A stretch of 64,000 bases of DNA, from contig NZ_AWOR01000046.1 of assembly GCF_000761245.1 (NCBI RefSeq), forward strand, positions 62,001 to 126,000, written 5' to 3'. Origin of the DNA: Comamonas testosteroni. GTDB taxonomy: Bacteria > Pseudomonadota > Gammaproteobacteria > Burkholderiales > Burkholderiaceae_C. Below, one piece after another: positions 17,135 to 25,481 of this stretch. The translations under genes were made by a program, and so were the position numbers. Position 1 is the stretch's first letter, and each line of letters starts with the position of its first letter. The notes below the pieces were generated by a model. It had not been told where the DNA came from and did not search any database. It was given only the letters and a program-made list of their open reading frames with translations.

Positions 17135-18685
17135 ATGACTTCGATGGTGGCCAAGGAGCATAGCGCTGGCCAGGGGCCTAGGCCCATTGATGTGGCGCTG
17201 CTGGCCAGCGTCTTCGTGATCGCGGCCTGCGGCCTGCTCTACGAGCTGGCGGCCGGCGCGCTGGCGTCCTATCTGCTCGGCGATTCGGTGCTGCAGTTCT
17301 CCACCATCATCGGCACCTACCTGTTTGCCATGGGCATAGGCTCGTGGCTGTCGCGCTATTTCGAAGATCAACTGCCTGCGCATTTTCTGCGTGTGGAGCT
17401 GATGGTGGCGCTGGTCGGCGGTGCCTTGCCGGCCGTGCTGTTCTTGGCCAATGCCTATGCGCCGGGCGCGTTCCGCTTTCTGCTCTACGGCATGGTGATG
17501 GTCGTGGGCACGCTGGTGGGGCTGGAGATCCCGCTGGTGATGCGCATCTTGAAGCGCAATGCATCGCTCAAGGATCTGGTCTCCAAGGTGCTGACCTTCG
17601 ACTATCTGGGGGCCCTGGCTGTGTCGCTGGCGTTTCCCATCGTGCTGGTGCCCAAGCTGGGCCTGGTGCGCACAGGTCTGCTGTTCGGCTTCATGAATGC
17701 GGCCATCGCCGTCTGGGCCCTGGTGCTGTTCAAGCATGAGCTGCGCAATCTGCGAGCCCATTCCTGGGCCTGCGCGCTGGTGCTGCTGGCCCTGGGCGGC
17801 GGCATCGCGGGCGCGGATCAGCTGACCCGGCTGGCCGACGATCATTTCTACCAGGACCGCATCGTGCTCTCCAGCAGCTCGCCCTATCAGCGCATCGTTG
17901 TGACCCAGGGACGCCAGGGCGCGCGGCTGTACCTGAACGGCAATCTGCAGTTTGCCCAGAGCGACGAGTACCGCTATCACGAAGCGCTGGTCCACCCCGC
18001 CATGGCCGCACATGGTGCACCGAAGAAGGTGGCGGTGCTGGGCGGCGGCGACGGCATGGCCGTGCGTGAGGTGCTCAAGTACCCGGGCGTGGAGTCCGTG
18101 GTGCTGGTGGAGCTGGACCCGGCCATGACTGATCTGTTCAAGAGCAATGCCATGATGACGGCGCTCAATGGCAATGCGCTCAACGACGCCCGCGTGAGCA
18201 TTGTCAATACCGATGCGTTTCACTGGCTGCAGCAAAGCGCGGAGACTTTCGATGTGATCGTGGTGGACTTTCCCGATCCCACCAATTTCGCCATTGGCAA
18301 GTTGTTCACCAACAGTTTTTATTCGTTGCTGGACAAGCGTCTGGCAGCCAGTGGCTATGCCGTGATTCAGACCACCTCGCCGCTGATTGCGCGCCAGAGC
18401 TTCTGGACCGTGGTACAGACCGTGGAGTCCGTGGCTCTGACGGCAAGGCCCTATCACGTGCATGTGCCCAGTTTTGGCGAATGGGGCTTTGTGCTGGCCA
18501 GCCACCGTCCCTGGCGCGAGCCCGAGGCCTTGCCCGCCGGCATGCGTTTTCTGACCCTGCCCACGCTGCGCCTGATGTTTGACTTCCCTCTCGATATGGC
18601 GCGCGTGCCGACCGAGGTGAATCGCCTGTCCAATCAGGTGCTGGTCAACACCTATGAGCGCGAGTGGGGCAAGGTGGAGCATTGA
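17135..18685 (+). CDS. Membrane-anchored spermidine synthase-like aminopropyltransferase
   Basis: A protein of 516 residues. The N-terminal 220 or so residues contain about six hydrophobic membrane segments. The C-terminal half is a spermidine/spermine-synthase-like methyltransferase fold: the nucleotide-binding loop VAVLGGGDGMAVREVLK at about residue 299, the acidic VELDP after the next strand, and DFPDP followed by LFTNSFYSLL, matching the DxxDP...LFT..FY motif of polyamine aminopropyltransferases. Known members move an aminopropyl group from decarboxylated AdoMet to a diamine. The substrate here is unknown, and no AdoMet decarboxylase gene is next to it. Its stop overlaps the start of the next gene by one base (TGATG). 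Confidence 0.88.
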   Translation: MTSMVAKEHSAGQGPRPIDVALLASVFVIAACGLLYELAAGALASYLLGDSVLQFSTIIGTYLFAMGIGSWLSRYFEDQLPAHFLRVELMVALVGGALPAVLFLANAYAPGAFRFLLYGMVMVVGTLVGLEIPLVMRILKRNASLKDLVSKVLTFDYLGALAVSLAFPIVLVPKLGLVRTGLLFGFMNAAIAVWALVLFKHELRNLRAHSWACALVLLALGGGIAGADQLTRLADDHFYQDRIVLSSSSPYQRIVVTQGRQGARLYLNGNLQFAQSDEYRYHEALVHPAMAAHGAPKKVAVLGGGDGMAVREVLKYPGVESVVLVELDPAMTDLFKSNAMMTALNGNALNDARVSIVNTDAFHWLQQSAETFDVIVVDFPDPTNFAIGKLFTNSFYSLLDKRLAASGYAVIQTTSPLIARQSFWTVVQTVESVALTARPYHVHVPSFGEWGFVLASHRPWREPEALPAGMRFLTLPTLRLMFDFPLDMARVPTEVNRLSNQVLVNTYEREWGKVEH

Positions 18686-20421
18686 TGCGGTCCGATCTGA
18701 AGCGGCGCGACTGGCTCGGGCTGGCGGCCGCTGGCGCTTTGGGCGCAGCGGGCCTGGCCGGCTGCAAGCAGCCAGCGCCCAGGCTGGAAGATCTGCCAGG
18801 CGGCTTCAGCGGCGTGGCGCTGGAGCGCGGTCATGGCCTGCGCCCTTTCTGGCAGCGCCTGGCGCAAGGGCTGGAGCTGCCCCCACCTGCGGTGGTGCAC
18901 CGGGCGCCGGTCGTGATTGTGGGCGGGGGCATGGCCGGGCTGGCAGCGGCGCGCGCGTTGGAGCTGGCGGGCGTTCAGGGCGCAGCCTTGCTCGATACCC
19001 AGGCCGCCATGGGAGGCAACAGCCAGGCTGGGCAGCTCAAGGGCATTGCCTGCCCCTTGGGCGCGCACTATCTGCCCGTGCCCGGAGACGATGCCCATGA
19101 GGTGCAGGACTGGCTGGAGGAGCTGGGCGTGCGCCAGCGCTTGGCGGGCCGCTGGCGCTACGACGAGCGCTATCTCTGCCACAGCCCGCAGGAGCGCCTG
19201 TACTGGCAGGGCGGCTGGCATGAGGGACTGCTGCCCGTGCAGGGCGTGAGCCAGCGCACGCTGGAGCAATATGCGCTGTTTGAAAAGCAGGTCGAGGCAG
19301 CGGCTCGGGCGGCGGCCTTTGCCATGCCATCGATCCGTGTCTGGCAGCGCCAAGCGGGTCTGCCTGCCTCTCATGCCGTGCTCGATGCGCAGCGCTTCGA
19401 TCAATGGCTGGCGGCGCAGGGCCTCGATGACGAGCGTCTGCTCTGGTATCTGGACTACAGCTGCCGGGATGATTTCGGTGCCGGTCTGAGTCGCGTCTCG
19501 GCCTGGGCCGGGATTCACTATTTCGCCAGCCGCCATGGTTTTCACGCGCCGCGTCCGCAGTCCGAGCATGAGAGCGAAGCGGACGGCGAGCAGGTGCTGA
19601 CCTGGCCCCAGGGCAATGGCTGGCTGGCGCAGCAACTGGTGGCGGGGCTGAAAGCCACGCAGCTGCAGACCGATTGCAGCGTGCTCGCCGTCACCGAGGA
19701 TGCGGGCAGCGTGCAGATCGAGGTTTATCACCATGGCCGCCAGCAGCACGAACGCTGGCTGGCGCGCCATTGCGTGGTGGCGCTGCCCAGCTTTGTTGCC
19801 GCAAGAGTGCTGCGCAATGCGCCCGATTTTCTGCGTGTCGTAGCGGCTCGCCTGGACTGGGCCCCCTGGCTGGTGGCGAACATCCATATCGACCGACCGC
19901 TGGCCGACTACCCTGGCGCCGAGCCCGCCTGGGACAATGTGCTGTATCGCGATGGCAATGCGGGTGGGCTGGGCTATGTGGATGCGGGCAATCAGCGGCT
20001 GGACCGCATCCGCAGCCAGCCCACGGTGCTGAGTTACTACCAGGCGCTGGGTGACTGGGCCGATGGACGCAGGCAATTGATGCAGCAGCCGTTTGCCTTC
20101 TGGCGCGAGCGCGTCGTGAACACGCTGAGCGAGCCGCACCCAGACTTGCTGCAGCATGCCACACGCATGGAAATCACTCGCTATGGCCATGCGATGGCGA
20201 TTCCGCGCCCTGGCGATCAGCAGATATTGAGCGAAATAGCCGTCAAGTTCAGTTCCAGCAGGCGCAATCTGCTATTGAATGGGGAGCGAGTGCAGGGCCT
20301 GCCCACGCCTGCGACGGCGCGCCTGAGCTTTGCGCATTCGGACTGGGCCGGCTATTCGGTGCTGGAAGAGGCGTTCACGCGTGGCCACCATGCAGGGTTG
20401 ATGGCGGCGCAGGGCGTCTAG
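18685..20421 (+). CDS. Exported FAD-dependent amine oxidase-like lipoprotein
   Basis: A protein of 578 residues starting at the ATG in the TGATG overlap. The N-terminus MRSDLKRRDWLGLAAAG has a twin-arginine-like pair and a hydrophobic stretch ending in the lipobox-like LAGC, so it is probably exported (perhaps by Tat) and lipid-anchored. The FAD-binding loop VVIVGGGMAGLAAARALE lies at about residue 76. The C-terminal GYSVLEEAFTRGHHAG resembles the end of the flavin amine oxidase fold. Directly coupled to an aminopropyltransferase, it may oxidise a polyamine-like product outside the cytoplasm. That is inference, because no substrate residues can be named. Confidence 0.82.
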   Translation: MRSDLKRRDWLGLAAAGALGAAGLAGCKQPAPRLEDLPGGFSGVALERGHGLRPFWQRLAQGLELPPPAVVHRAPVVIVGGGMAGLAAARALELAGVQGAALLDTQAAMGGNSQAGQLKGIACPLGAHYLPVPGDDAHEVQDWLEELGVRQRLAGRWRYDERYLCHSPQERLYWQGGWHEGLLPVQGVSQRTLEQYALFEKQVEAAARAAAFAMPSIRVWQRQAGLPASHAVLDAQRFDQWLAAQGLDDERLLWYLDYSCRDDFGAGLSRVSAWAGIHYFASRHGFHAPRPQSEHESEADGEQVLTWPQGNGWLAQQLVAGLKATQLQTDCSVLAVTEDAGSVQIEVYHHGRQQHERWLARHCVVALPSFVAARVLRNAPDFLRVVAARLDWAPWLVANIHIDRPLADYPGAEPAWDNVLYRDGNAGGLGYVDAGNQRLDRIRSQPTVLSYYQALGDWADGRRQLMQQPFAFWRERVVNTLSEPHPDLLQHATRMEITRYGHAMAIPRPGDQQILSEIAVKFSSSRRNLLLNGERVQGLPTPATARLSFAHSDWAGYSVLEEAFTRGHHAGLMAAQGV

Positions 20422-20446
20422 AACGTCAACCGGCTCTTGGAAAGAG

Positions 20447-21439
20447 TCAGCGCCTGCTGCCTGGCAGCTTCACCATGCGGTACAGCTCGGCATTGCCGCG
20501 TGCACTGTGAATGCCCAGCTGTGCCATGGAGCGCAGGTCCAGATCCAGCGTCAGCGACGAACGGGCCAGCGCGGAGGTGATGGCCGGCCTGCGCCCGTCC
20601 AGATGCCAGATGGGCGGGTACATGCTGTGGCCGTCGCGGTCGATCACGCTGGCAATCTGGGGCTCTTCAAGGGTTTTGCCTCGGCGCAGCACGACTGCCA
20701 CCTCGCCATTGTCCAGCTGTACATAGGTGCCGGGCGGGTACAGGCCCACGACATCGATCAAGGCCTGCTTGACCTCATCGGCGTATTGACCGCCCTGCTG
20801 CAGCACTTGCAGAGACTCGGTGGCCGAGCGGCCGCTACGGGTCTTGCGCGGGCTGATCAGGGCTGCATAACGGTCTACCGTGCCCAGAATGCGTACCAGA
20901 CGCTCCAGCGGCTGCAACTGTGCCAGCGGCGCGGGCTGCAGCACCACATGGTGGTACTGCACGCTGTCCAGCCAGAGCGGCTCACGCACCATTAGCCTCT
21001 CCAGCATCAGGCGGCCCTCTGTGGGGTGCTGCTTGACGGCTTCGGCCTGCTGGCTGCTTAGCGGTGTGCGTTGCTCGGCCAGCTGGTTTTGCAGCACGGT
21101 CATGCCGATGTTCATGGTCAGAGCGGCCCGGATCAGCGTGTCGCGCTCGGATTGAGGCAGGTCAAGCTCCTTGGCAAGGATATGGCACAGGCCTGCGCAG
21201 ACCACGGCGTGAGACGGGCTGTAGCCCACGGTTGTCGAGCTGGCACGCTGAAACATCAGATACAGCGCGGCATCGCTGTCCTGCGTGATGAGGTCTTGCA
21301 ACCATAGATCAAGCTGATGCAGCTTGATGGCAAAGCCGGGAATGCGCAGCGGCTCGGTCAGCAAAACCGCGAGTGCGGCCTCCAGATCCGACCATAGGCC
21401 CAGCAGGTCTTCATAGGGGTCGTCGTAGCGTGCGTGCAT
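20447..21439 (-). CDS. Degenerate HD-GYP domain protein
   Basis: A protein of 330 residues whose middle part follows the layout of HD-GYP cyclic-di-GMP phosphodiesterases but lacks the key residues. Where the family has HDIGK this protein has MNIGM (in AALTMNIGMTVL). The HHE...GYP segment reads QYHHVVLQPAPL. The conserved QHP and the later DRYAALISPR (family DxYDAlt..R) remain. It probably cannot hydrolyse c-di-GMP and may be a binding or scaffold protein. The C-terminal part, with GTYVQLDNGEVAVVLRRG, matches the accessory region found after HD-GYP in related proteins. It has no signal or membrane span and ends 25 bp after the convergent flavoprotein gene. Confidence 0.75.
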   Translation of the reverse strand: MHARYDDPYEDLLGLWSDLEAALAVLLTEPLRIPGFAIKLHQLDLWLQDLITQDSDAALYLMFQRASSTTVGYSPSHAVVCAGLCHILAKELDLPQSERDTLIRAALTMNIGMTVLQNQLAEQRTPLSSQQAEAVKQHPTEGRLMLERLMVREPLWLDSVQYHHVVLQPAPLAQLQPLERLVRILGTVDRYAALISPRKTRSGRSATESLQVLQQGGQYADEVKQALIDVVGLYPPGTYVQLDNGEVAVVLRRGKTLEEPQIASVIDRDGHSMYPPIWHLDGRRPAITSALARSSLTLDLDLRSMAQLGIHSARGNAELYRMVKLPGSRR

Positions 21440-21454
21440 GGGCGAGAGGCGGGT

Positions 21455-22219
21455 TCAGTTCTTTTCCAGAACCATCTCATTGCCCTTGCGGGTCATCTGA
21501 AACCGGGTCAGCAGACTGTTGCCCAGCAGCACATAGGGCATGGACTGGGGGGCGACGACGGCCTCTATGTCGTAGACCTCCATTTCGCCCAGTTTGACGC
21601 TGTCGAGCTTGATGCGCCAGCCTTGGGCAGTGCCGTTGGCAGTGCGCATCAGAATGGGGGCACCCTGCTCATAGGGCAGGCCCATGCGATCGGCATCGGC
21701 TCGGCCTATGGCAATGGTGCTGGCGCCGGTGTCCACCATGTACTGCATGGTTTTGCCATTGATATAGCCACGATCGATGAAATGGCCGCGCGAGTCGGCG
21801 ATCAGAACCAGCCGGCCCGAGCGCGCGGCACCACCAATGCCGCCCCGACTGCCTACGCTGACCGGAGCTGCTCCCAGGTGCACAGTCTGGCGCTGGCCCT
21901 TGATATCCACCACGGCTGAGTCGCCGCTGACTTGCAGCAGGCGCACGTCCTTGTGGCTTTCGTTGACGGCCAGCGCTTTGGGGGCGCTGCCATCAATGAC
22001 CAGCAAGGCCTTGCTGCCCAGCACGCCGGTCAGGGCAACGGACTGTCCAAAGGCGCCGCTGGAGGCCACAGCGACTGAAAGCATGAGCCCCACGCGACGC
22101 AGGCGAGAGACGCCAGGCAAGAGCCTGCGCTGGCCGCGTCGCCCTGCGGCAACGGCCTCGTCTCCATCCCGCAGGGCGAGAGAAGGGGAAGCAGCGGAGC
22201 TGCGCAGGGGGGGCTTCAT
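21455..22219 (-). CDS. Retropepsin-like aspartic protease (clan AA, TIGR02281 type)
   Basis: Contains the single active-site motif VDTGAST of retroviral-type aspartic proteases, preceded by GHFIDRGYINGKTMQYM and followed by GLPYEQG and the second psi-loop YVLLGNSLL. It is a membrane-exported family found in many proteobacteria; two copies dimerise to make one active site. The ATG at 22219 directly abuts the yajQ stop (TGAATG). The first 40 or so residues, however, are encoded by the GC-rich dispersed element, and a signal-peptide-like stretch (RLRRVGLMLSVAVASSGAFGQ) starts only at about residue 39. The true start may therefore be near 22084-22105. Confidence 0.8.
   Translation of the reverse strand: MKPPLRSSAASPSLALRDGDEAVAAGRRGQRRLLPGVSRLRRVGLMLSVAVASSGAFGQSVALTGVLGSKALLVIDGSAPKALAVNESHKDVRLLQVSGDSAVVDIKGQRQTVHLGAAPVSVGSRGGIGGAARSGRLVLIADSRGHFIDRGYINGKTMQYMVDTGASTIAIGRADADRMGLPYEQGAPILMRTANGTAQGWRIKLDSVKLGEMEVYDIEAVVAPQSMPYVLLGNSLLTRFQMTRKGNEMVLEKN
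22085..22215. repeat. GC-rich dispersed element inside the protease 5' end
   Basis: On the minus strand the blocks CCCCCCTGCGCAGC, GCTTCCCCTTCTCT, GCCGCAGGGCGACG and GCAGGCTCTTGCC follow in the same order as the element at 16969-17100. Here the element overlaps the annotated N-terminus of the aspartic protease. Confidence 0.5.
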
Positions 22220-22705
22220 TCAATCGCGGAAGTTGTTGAACGACAGAGGGTGGTCGGCCAGATCCTTGCGGATCAATGCCATGGCCGCCTGCAGATCGTC
22301 ACGCTTGGCTCCGGTGATGCGGACCTTCTCCTCCTGAATGGCAGCCTGCACCTTGAGTTTGCTTTCCTTCATCAGCTTCTGGATCTTCTTGGCCAGCTCG
22401 GACTCGATGCCGTTCTTGACCTTGATGAGCTGCTTGACCTTGTCGCCGCCAATCTTCTGTGCCTTCTGGATGTCCAGGAAGCGCACGTCCACATTGCGCT
22501 TGGTCAGCTTGTTGCGCAGCAGGTCTTCGACTTGCTGCAGCTGGAACTCGGCATCGCCGTAAATGGTGATTTCCTTGTCCTTGAGTTCGACGGCGGCCGA
22601 TGTGCCCTTGAAGTCGAAACGGGTGCCAATTTCCTTGGTGGCGTTGTCAACGGCGTTCTTCACTTCGACGAAATCGGCTTCGCAAACAGTGTCAAAAGAA
22701 GGCAT
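22220..22705 (-). CDS. yajQ: YajQ family nucleotide-binding protein
   Basis: A protein of 161 residues, the normal YajQ length. The start [22 protein letters not shown] and the stretch [20 protein letters not shown] are diagnostic. The second half contains [23 protein letters not shown]. Members bind cyclic di-GMP in Xanthomonas, Pseudomonas and related bacteria and act as effectors. The cytosolic two-ferredoxin-like-fold protein is well conserved. It lies upstream of the protease gene with no gap (stop TGA directly followed by ATG), so the two are probably co-transcribed. Its neighbour two genes on is a degenerate HD-GYP protein, which may be more than chance. Confidence 0.95.
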   Translation of the reverse strand: MPSFDTVCEADFVEVKNAVDNATKEIGTRFDFKGTSAAVELKDKEITIYGDAEFQLQQVEDLLRNKLTKRNVDVRFLDIQKAQKIGGDKVKQLIKVKNGIESELAKKIQKLMKESKLKVQAAIQEEKVRITGAKRDDLQAAMALIRKDLADHPLSFNNFRD

Positions 22706-22808
22706 GTGTAATTCCTATCAGTATCAGAGCGGTAAACAGCCACAGTGCGCCGGGCCGTGATGAGCTGCTTGCCAGCAGCAGAGCAGGCGCAGTGCGACAA
22801 TTGGATGG

Positions 22809-23906
22809 ATGTTAGTCGAGAAAAATGTTCCCCTGCAGCATTGCAACACCTTTGGCATTGCCGCGCGCGCCGAAACGTTGGTGCGCATTCGTAGCCAGGA
22901 CGATATCCGCCAGTTTCTCGCCGACCCGCTATGGGGACGGCAGCCTGTGTTCGTCCTTGGCGGTGGCAGCAATGTGGTGCTCACGGGCGACGTGGCCCCC
23001 GTGGTGCTCAAGATGGAGATCATGGGCATGCGGCTGCTGCGCGAAACCGACAAGCACTGGATTGTCGAGATCGGGGCGGGCGAGCGCTGGCATGACATGG
23101 TGGCATGGACGCTGGCCCAGGGCTATACAGGCCTTGAAAACATGGCCCTGATTCCAGGCACGGTAGGCGCGGCCCCAGTGCAGAACATCGGCGCTTACGG
23201 TCTGGAGCTGCAGGATCGCTTTGACTCCCTGGACGCGATCGATCTGGTCACCGGCGAGCAGTTCAGCCTCAATGCTGCGCAATGTGCCTTCGGTTACCGT
23301 GACTCGGTGTTCAAGCATGCACCTGCTCAGCCCAAGTACTGGCCCGTGACGGGTTCGACCGCTGTCCCTCGTGGCCTGGGCCTCAAGGGACGGGCGGTGA
23401 TCTGCCGGGTGCGTCTGGCGCTGCCCAAGAGCTGGCAACCGGACCTGGGCTATCTCGACCTGCAGCGCAAGCAGGCGGAAAAAGGCGTAGAGCAGCCGAG
23501 CGCACAGCAGATCTTTGAATGGGTCTGCGAAATTCGTCGTGCCAAGCTGCCGGACCCCGAAGTCATTGGCAATGCGGGCAGCTTTTTCAAGAACCCCACG
23601 GTGACGACCGAGCAATGCGCGGACATCATCGCGCGCGAGCCCAAGATTGTTCACTATCCCATGGATGACGGCTCCATCAAGCTGGCGGCCGGCTGGCTGA
23701 TCGATGCCTGCGGCTGGAAAGGCAAGACCATGGGCCGGGCGGGTGTCTACGACAAGCAGGCGCTGGTACTGGTCAACCGAGGAGATCGCCACAGCATTGA
23801 CGCCAGCGTGACCGGCGGCGAGGTGATGACGCTTGCGGGGGCGATTCAGACCAGTGTCTATGAACGCTTTGGCATTCGCCTGGAACCCGAACCAGTGGTG
23901 ATCTGA
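22809..23906 (+). CDS. murB: UDP-N-acetylenolpyruvoylglucosamine reductase MurB
   Basis: MurB is the FAD enzyme that reduces UDP-GlcNAc-enolpyruvate to UDP-MurNAc in peptidoglycan synthesis. The E. coli-type pattern is clear: NTFGIAARA, the FAD loop VFVLGGGSNVV, GLENMALIPGTVGAAPVQNIGAYG, the Tyr-containing FGYRDSVFK, and the late IGNAGSFFKNP that carries the catalytic Ser. A segment of about 15 residues (HAPAQPKYWPVTGSTAVPRG) after FGYRDSVFK seems longer than in E. coli. The start at 22809 is ATG. The upstream GCGACAATTGG has no strong ribosome site. It is divergent from yajQ. Confidence 0.95.
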   Translation: MLVEKNVPLQHCNTFGIAARAETLVRIRSQDDIRQFLADPLWGRQPVFVLGGGSNVVLTGDVAPVVLKMEIMGMRLLRETDKHWIVEIGAGERWHDMVAWTLAQGYTGLENMALIPGTVGAAPVQNIGAYGLELQDRFDSLDAIDLVTGEQFSLNAAQCAFGYRDSVFKHAPAQPKYWPVTGSTAVPRGLGLKGRAVICRVRLALPKSWQPDLGYLDLQRKQAEKGVEQPSAQQIFEWVCEIRRAKLPDPEVIGNAGSFFKNPTVTTEQCADIIAREPKIVHYPMDDGSIKLAAGWLIDACGWKGKTMGRAGVYDKQALVLVNRGDRHSIDASVTGGEVMTLAGAIQTSVYERFGIRLEPEPVVI

Positions 23907-23923
23907 GTTTGCGAGAACCCACA

Positions 23924-23951
23924 AAAAATGGAGCCCTTGGGCTCCATTTTT
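23924..23951. terminator. Bidirectional hairpin terminator between murB and 23967-24458
   Basis: AAAAATGGAGCCC and GGGCTCCATTTTT form a perfect 13-bp stem (two-base centre) with A- and T-runs at the two sides. It serves the convergent genes murB (plus) and the exported protein gene (minus). Confidence 0.9.
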
Positions 23952-23966
23952 GAGAGCTGCAACGGC

Positions 23967-24458
23967 TTATTTCCAGAATGCCGGGCGCAGCAAAATGCCG
24001 GAAATACGGTAAGGAGCCTTGGGCTCGACCGCCAGTTCCATGGGCACAAAGCCCTTGGTGCAGCTCAGCAGCACGCTGGTGGCCAAAGGTGTGGAGCTCT
24101 CCATGCGGCCAACTGTCTGGCAGCTACCGACGCCGGTGCGCACGGAGTCCAGGGCTTTCTGCACGGTGTCGATGGGGGAGTTCTTGAGGAACTCCTCGTT
24201 GAAATTGTTGGCAGCCAGCTTGGACTTGCCGTCCATGGCTGCGACAACTGCCTGCAGGCGCTTGCGCAATGCGGCGTCTGCGGCAGCGGCGTCCACGTTG
24301 GCAGGGGCTGCCTGAGTTGCGGGAGCAGCCTGCGGTGCAGCGGCCTTGGCGGCATCGGTCGCAGCAGCATCGGGCTGGGCCTGTGCTGCAGTCATGAAGC
24401 CGGCAGCAGCCAGCAGGGCGGTCAGACAAACAGCATTGCGTGTTTTGGTGGTAATCAT
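23967..24458 (-). CDS. Exported hypothetical protein
   Basis: A protein of 163 residues with a clear Sec signal peptide (CLTALLAAAGFMTAAQAQ, cut after AQA). An Ala/Pro/Gln-rich linker follows to about residue 60, then a small C-terminal domain with two cysteines (SCQTVG and SCTKGF) that may form a disulfide. I do not recognise the family. It is probably periplasmic or surface exposed. It ends at a shared terminator with murB and has no operon partner. Confidence 0.75.
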   Translation of the reverse strand: MITTKTRNAVCLTALLAAAGFMTAAQAQPDAAATDAAKAAAPQAAPATQAAPANVDAAAADAALRKRLQAVVAAMDGKSKLAANNFNEEFLKNSPIDTVQKALDSVRTGVGSCQTVGRMESSTPLATSVLLSCTKGFVPMELAVEPKAPYRISGILLRPAFWK

Positions 24459-24661
24459 CCGTTGAGCCTTTCGTCAAACAACGACAGGCACTGTAAACCT
24501 TCTGCAAGCTTGATTTCGATAGACGGCAAACTGTTTTTTGTGAATAAATGGCAAAGACCTGATGCTGGCTGTGACGGTGGTGCGACTTTGTTGCAGCACG
24601 GACAAGCTGGGGTGTCAGGGTTACTGCTTGCCGATGAGGCTTGTGCACTGCCTAAAATCTG

Positions 24662-24672
24662 TTGCACTGCAA
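24662..24672. promoter_or_regulatory. Candidate PhaR operator
   Basis: TTGCACTGCAA is a perfect palindrome (5-1-5) located 48 bp before the phaR start. PhaR proteins bind TGC/GCA-type palindromes and repress their own genes in the species studied, so this is a reasonable operator. The site is seen, the binding is inferred. The rest of 24459-24720 shows no gene. Confidence 0.4.
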
Positions 24673-24720
24673 TAGCTCAATTGACGACGGGGCCGACCCC
24701 CAGAACATAAAGGACTTGCG

Positions 24721-25266
24721 ATGCAAGAAAACAAAGAGGGCAAAGAGGGTGATGTCCAGGCGGGGCGCCAGCGAATCATCAAGAAGTATCCCAATCGTCG
24801 CCTCTACGACACCAATACCTCTTCATACATCACGCTGGCCGAGGTCAAGCAACTGGTCATGGATAGCGAGCCGGTGGTCATCAGGGATGCCAAGACCAAT
24901 GAAGACCTGACGCGTTCCATCCTGCTGCAGATCATTTTGGAGGAAGAAGCGGGTGGGGCCCCCATGTTCTCCGAGGCCATGCTGGGCAACATCATTCGCT
25001 TCTATGGACATGCCATGCAGGGCTTCATGGGGAGCTACATCGAAAAGAATGTGCAGATGTTCACGGACTTCCAGAGCAAGCTGGCGGGCCAGCCCCAGGG
25101 TATGAACCCCGAGGCCTGGAAGCAGTTCATGAGCATGCAGCCTCAAGCCATGCAGGGTTTGATGGGCAGCTATATGGAGCAGTCCCAGAACATGTTCACC
25201 CAGATGCAGGAGCAGATGCAAAAGCAGACGGAACAGATGTTGGGTGTGTTCGGCATCAAGCGCTGA
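24721..25266 (+). CDS. phaR: Polyhydroxyalkanoate synthesis repressor PhaR
   Basis: PhaR is a DNA-binding repressor that also binds PHA granules. When granules form it leaves the promoters of phasin and its own gene. The N-terminal DNA-binding domain reads IIKKYPNRRLYDTNTSSYITLAEV (about residues 17-40). A second accumulation-regulatory region follows (IRDAKTNEDLTRSILLQII...), then a Met/Gln-rich C-terminal part (MQEQMQKQTEQM) typical of the family. Its length of 181 residues is normal. An AAAGGA ribosome site precedes the ATG. The gene ends in a strong terminator. phaC, phaA and phaB are not in the window. Confidence 0.95.
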   Translation: MQENKEGKEGDVQAGRQRIIKKYPNRRLYDTNTSSYITLAEVKQLVMDSEPVVIRDAKTNEDLTRSILLQIILEEEAGGAPMFSEAMLGNIIRFYGHAMQGFMGSYIEKNVQMFTDFQSKLAGQPQGMNPEAWKQFMSMQPQAMQGLMGSYMEQSQNMFTQMQEQMQKQTEQMLGVFGIKR

Positions 25267-25284
25267 ACGAAATCTGCTTTTCCC

Positions 25285-25311
25285 AAGCGGGCCAATGGCC
25301 CGCTTTTTTTT
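25285..25311 (+). terminator. Intrinsic terminator of phaR
   Basis: AAGCGGGCCA and TGGCCCGCTT form a 10-bp stem, followed by a run of eight T. It starts 18 bp after the phaR stop. Confidence 0.9.
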
Positions 25312-25481
25312 GTCTGTTGCTGGCGCCTGCCTGTGCTAGTCCTAATTGACGATGCTTGCGATTGCCAATGGTCGAACAATGATTTCGTTGCTTCGCAATT
25401 GCGGGTCGACAAGGAAGAAGAACGATAAGAGAAGTTCAATGCAAGGTAGATGCATGGCGGATGCATCCGAGGAGACTAGGC

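Noticed and set aside
23928..24710. 260-codon frame opposite 23967-24458
   Set aside because: It runs through the terminator hairpin and the exported-protein gene; Gly/Ser/Cys-rich shadow of an Ala-rich gene.
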